From the NCBI GenBank assembly GCA_031763025.1, contig JASSKH010000002.1, positions 12,455,468 to 12,519,467 of the forward strand: a DNA stretch of 64,000 nucleotides. The letters are read 5' to 3'. This document shows, in pieces, positions 61,141-64,000 of this stretch (its first letter is position 1; every line of letters begins with the position of its first letter). This DNA comes from Macrocystis pyrifera. Taxonomy: Eukaryota > Sar > Phaeophyceae > Laminariales > Laminariaceae. The notes under the pieces were generated by a model that ran no database searches, had not been told where the DNA came from, and was given only the letters and a program-made list of their open reading frames with translations. Made by a program: the position numbers and the translations under genes.

Positions 61141-62901
61141 AACACCCGAAGTTGATCGCATGCTGAAACTAAGTAATGACATGGCAACTACGCAAATCCC
61201 GCATGTATTCCGCACACAAGTCCCAAGTTCCACGCAGTTTTAGATATATAAGGACTGATATTCCGTGTGGCATGGGCTCCTGTGGACCCGTTAAGGGAGG
61301 TTAAAAAAACAAATGCTAAAAATGTATTTTTCGTGATTTTTTTTCGCCGCGATGCTATTTCTGCTATACTTCCGGCATTTATGAGTTTTTTTCCCTGCCG
61401 CAAAACGATGTTTCTTCAAGGCAATGGTGTGGTATATCGTCCTCGCGACAGTTTATGAGAGCGTAGCTCATCGACAACATTTCTGTGTTGAACGCCGAAT
61501 CGGTTTGATGCCTTTGTCATCACGAAAGACGCGTCTTGCTCGAAAACGAATCCTTTATTTCTGCTACCCTTGGTCTAATTGGAAAAATGGTTGTTTCTCA
61601 CGCTACTGACACCATTCCAACCCAACTTGTCGATGACAAGGCTAAGCCCTAGTGGGACAACCTGCGTGGACCTCTTTGCGCCGTTGGTAGCGTCCTACGC
61701 GGTCACAGCCGCGTGAAAATATAAACAGGAGCTCCAGAAAGTACAAATTTCAGTCTGCTGAGCAATATCGCTTCATGATGCAGTACAGCAATGTGTACCC
61801 TTCCTTGCAGTTCCAAAGGCCTCAATACCTCGTAGAAACCATCACGAGCATCGTACGGGTACACGTTGGCATGGCGACGAGCCAAGGCTAAGTTATGAAG
61901 CTATGCCGTTTTCGGCGGGGAGGTATGAGTGTCATTGTGATTCTGCAGCTGTAAAAAAAATGGAAACAATTTTTTTTCCAAGGCAGCAGTACTTTTACGA
62001 AGGGGCCCCTTAACGAACGGGACGTGTGTATATGTTTTTTTCGCCGGAAATTTGGGGTGCCTCAAGACTCAAATCTAAAACAAAACGTCAAAGTATCTAC
62101 CTGAAAAAATATTTATATACATCTTTTAAACACCCCATTCAATAACGGCTTAACAGGGGCTCACGGAACACGTGTGCGAAATTCCAAGACATATCTAAAA
62201 AACGGCGTGGACTTCCGACTCTATGTATTTATGGGCTTCAACTTGAACCAGCCTGTATACAAGTGCTGTATCGATATTTCGAACACTAACTGCACGCGAT
62301 TACCCGCACAGGTTGCCCCGCCCTCTGCTCTGCCTCCTAAATAAACTCCGACGACACAATACAGCAAACGACAATCGCGACGGTAGGTTTCCATTCCCAA
62401 ACTCAGTAATGTCACCCTTTATTTTATTTTTTTTTATTTTCAATTTTTATCCTCCGGATTGTTAAAAATATAGCTTGAGCTCACCAGACTTCTACGTTCC
62501 AATTTCGTGTCGTGTGTCAATTTAACCCGTAGCTCCCGTGGCAGCATGAGAATAGACTGTTGTTACCCCTGGAGTTTGGGCACGTTGACCCGACCTGACC
62601 CCCGAGAGGGGCAGGTGCGGTGGAGATAGCCACCCGGGAGACTCATCTCCCCCGAGGAGTGTGGGAGTCGCGCGAGAGCTCATCCACTAAAAAAAAACCT
62701 AGGGTATGAGGCCTTCCCGCCGGACTTGGTCCACTTACGGTCCACCCTACCCGTTGGGGCGTTGGTCCTCAGGTTTAGGTCGTCTGTTCCTTGGCCGGAC
62801 ATGTTAGGATATTGTTTTTCATTGGGGTTTTACTAAATGCAGCATGCAGCCATGTAATACAACACACAGGTTCTCCCCGTTGTTGTCACGATGACTTGCA
62901 G
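61141..62901. other. Rest of intron 3
   Basis: A 60-codon minus-strand frame at 61,703-61,885 (with DARDGFYEVLRPLELQGRV) reads like protein but stands alone. 62,565-62,780 is GC-rich with several short hairpins (for example CCCCGAGAGGGG) and may be a repeat not otherwise present here. No call is made. Confidence 0.4.
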
Positions 62902-63158
62902 GAGCCGGGCATGGCCAGTGTTCGGGTGGAGCGATGGAAGTGCGAGCCGTGCGGCACCTACGCGTGGGCCAGTGATGACTGGCGAACAACCGGAGTGTAC
63001 AACTATAACAACCACTTGCTGATCGAGATGTCACTCCTGTACAGCTGCCGCGACGCGTTCATGGAAGGCACACCTATACAAACCTTCTTCGCGACGTTCC
63101 TGGCACGCCTCCAGGACGACTGCGATTGGTCTGAGGCGAATCCCGACCTTGACAACAG
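62902..63158 (+). CDS. KDZ-associated CxC-type gene, exon 4
   Basis: Acceptor ACTTGCAG and donor GTGACT. The exon encodes RWKCEPCGTYAWASDD, then TGVYNYNNHLLIEMSLLYSC and AFMEGTPIQTFFATFLARLQ. A CxxC knuckle followed by a G(V/I)(Y/F)N(Y/F)NN strand and a helical L-rich stretch is, from memory, the arrangement just before the DG(T/N)-containing core in KDZ-associated CxC proteins. The donor leaves two bases, completed by the first base of exon 5 as a serine codon. Confidence 0.65.
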
Positions 63159-63638
63159 GTGACTTTACGTAATCGCGTCAGTGGATGATAAAATCGAGTA
63201 CGCACATAAAATATAGTACATGCCAATACTCACAGGGTGCGTTGATCGTCTGATAGAACAAACACAAACACAAGGTATGCCTGTTCTTGTGTAGAACGAG
63301 GAGTGCCTTTTCATCGGTGGCAATACATAAAGGGCAGGAGATGTGTCGTGGCGTGTGTCATGTGTTTTCTCTTTCGATTTAAAGCGATGTGCGGGCTCAT
63401 CGCCCGATCGGCGTTGACGCAGCCTGGAGGCTGGAACTGTATCGGTTGTCATTGTGTACTCCCAAACGATCGATTGATACCTTCAGCGTCACGATCGATA
63501 GATAACCAAGGAGTGGTACACAAGCTGTACGCGTTCGTTGATCAATGGAGGAACTCAGCTACCGCTCGTAGTCGTTGTCACATTCCCTGAAGCCCGTGTG
63601 ATGTATATGTTTCACACTTCGTCGGTGCCAGCCCACAG

Positions 63639-64000
63639 CTGTGTCGTTGTTAACCGTTGTGTTCTATTCCGCAACCTGTTTCGTCGGCGATGGGATAAAA
63701 CCAGTCTGTCGGAAGGTACCAATCTCTTGAACTCGCTGAAGAACGCCTTCCTCAGCTTCCTGGCCGTCACCGACTTCGGCTTCGAGTACCGATGCTGGAT
63801 CTGGGGCAACTTCCCGGAGATTGTGACCTTCGACGGGTGCATGAAGCTGTCCACGAACTTCGTGACAAAGAGGCAACTCATGGCGTCGCGACCGGAGCAA
63901 ACCATCGACGTCGACCTCGTTGCTTTTCTGCTTAAGCTAAGCTTGATGTCTCCCATCCACTTCGGGAAACGCGTGCAGTTTGTCGTGGGAGCTGGAGAGA
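63639..64000 (+). CDS. KDZ-associated CxC-type gene, exon 5, cut by window edge
   Basis: After the acceptor GCCCACAG the frame reads CVVVNRCVLFRNLFRRRWDK, then LLNSLKNAFLSFLAV, DFGFEYRCWIWGNFPEIVTF and DGCMKLS. An F-x-A-F helix, a paired aromatic/Cys strand (YRCWIWG-FPEI) and then a DG motif is the layout I associate with the start of the KDZ transposase core, where the DG aspartate may be catalytic. The exon is open to the last base, so the rest of the core lies beyond the window. Confidence 0.65.

Noticed and set aside
61703-61885. 60-codon minus-strand protein-like frame
   Set aside because: It stands alone inside an intron with no good partner exon; kept only as a note.
63303-63590. Extra exon between exons 4 and 5 of the KDZ-like gene
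   Set aside because: A fair acceptor exists near 63,383, but both possible frames meet stops without a clear donor; skipping it gives a clean in-phase join.

Overview
This is eukaryotic DNA, almost all of it repeats. I see no ribosomal RNA gene, no confident tRNA gene, no operon-like packing and no CRISPR. The general look (dense CAG/CTG runs, canonical GT-AG introns of 0.5-3 kb, many kinds of transposon) suggests an alga or another large-genome protist. A brown-alga-like genome is my best guess, but nothing here proves the lineage.

Layout. 0-22 kb: old dispersed repeats, a tRNA-derived SINE, many two- or three-unit tandem duplications, a 1.8-kb degenerate minisatellite (18.56-20.40 kb) and one coding-like minus-strand stretch I cannot name (5.17-5.96 kb). 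22-29 kb: a possible two-exon ankyrin-like fragment, a 1.04-kb terminal-inverted-repeat (TIR) element, and a dispersed family arranged as two tandem units plus a facing inverted copy. 29-41 kb: mostly anonymous sequence, then two copies of a PIF/Harbinger-like element and one more TIR element, all sitting in TTA microsatellites, plus a second SINE copy. 41-46 kb: an AGTACT-rich minisatellite, an LTR element with a 5-bp target duplication, and a 780-bp TIR element. 46.8-52.2 kb: a nested stack in which a SINE tail was entered by a 5.07-kb element with long TIRs made of tandem subrepeats; that element in turn holds two head-to-tail pieces of one LINE joined at an (AC)n tail. 52.8-53.7 kb: the best copy of the main dispersed repeat.

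54.0-64.0 kb: the only multi-exon coding region I can support. Five plus-strand exons join at GT-AG borders with matching phases at all four joins. The product is rich in cysteine clusters and resembles the CxC modules found with KDZ (Kyakuja/Dileera/Zisupton) transposases. The gene runs off the right edge. Its introns hold minisatellites and further repeat copies.

The clearest mechanistic threads are target choice and nesting: TTA-type duplications inside TTA arrays, an element landing in a SINE tail, and a LINE landing in its own AC tail. A separate genome-wide oddity is the 9-bp word TACCWGGTA, present at least 20 times against about 0.5 expected. All comparisons were made by eye.
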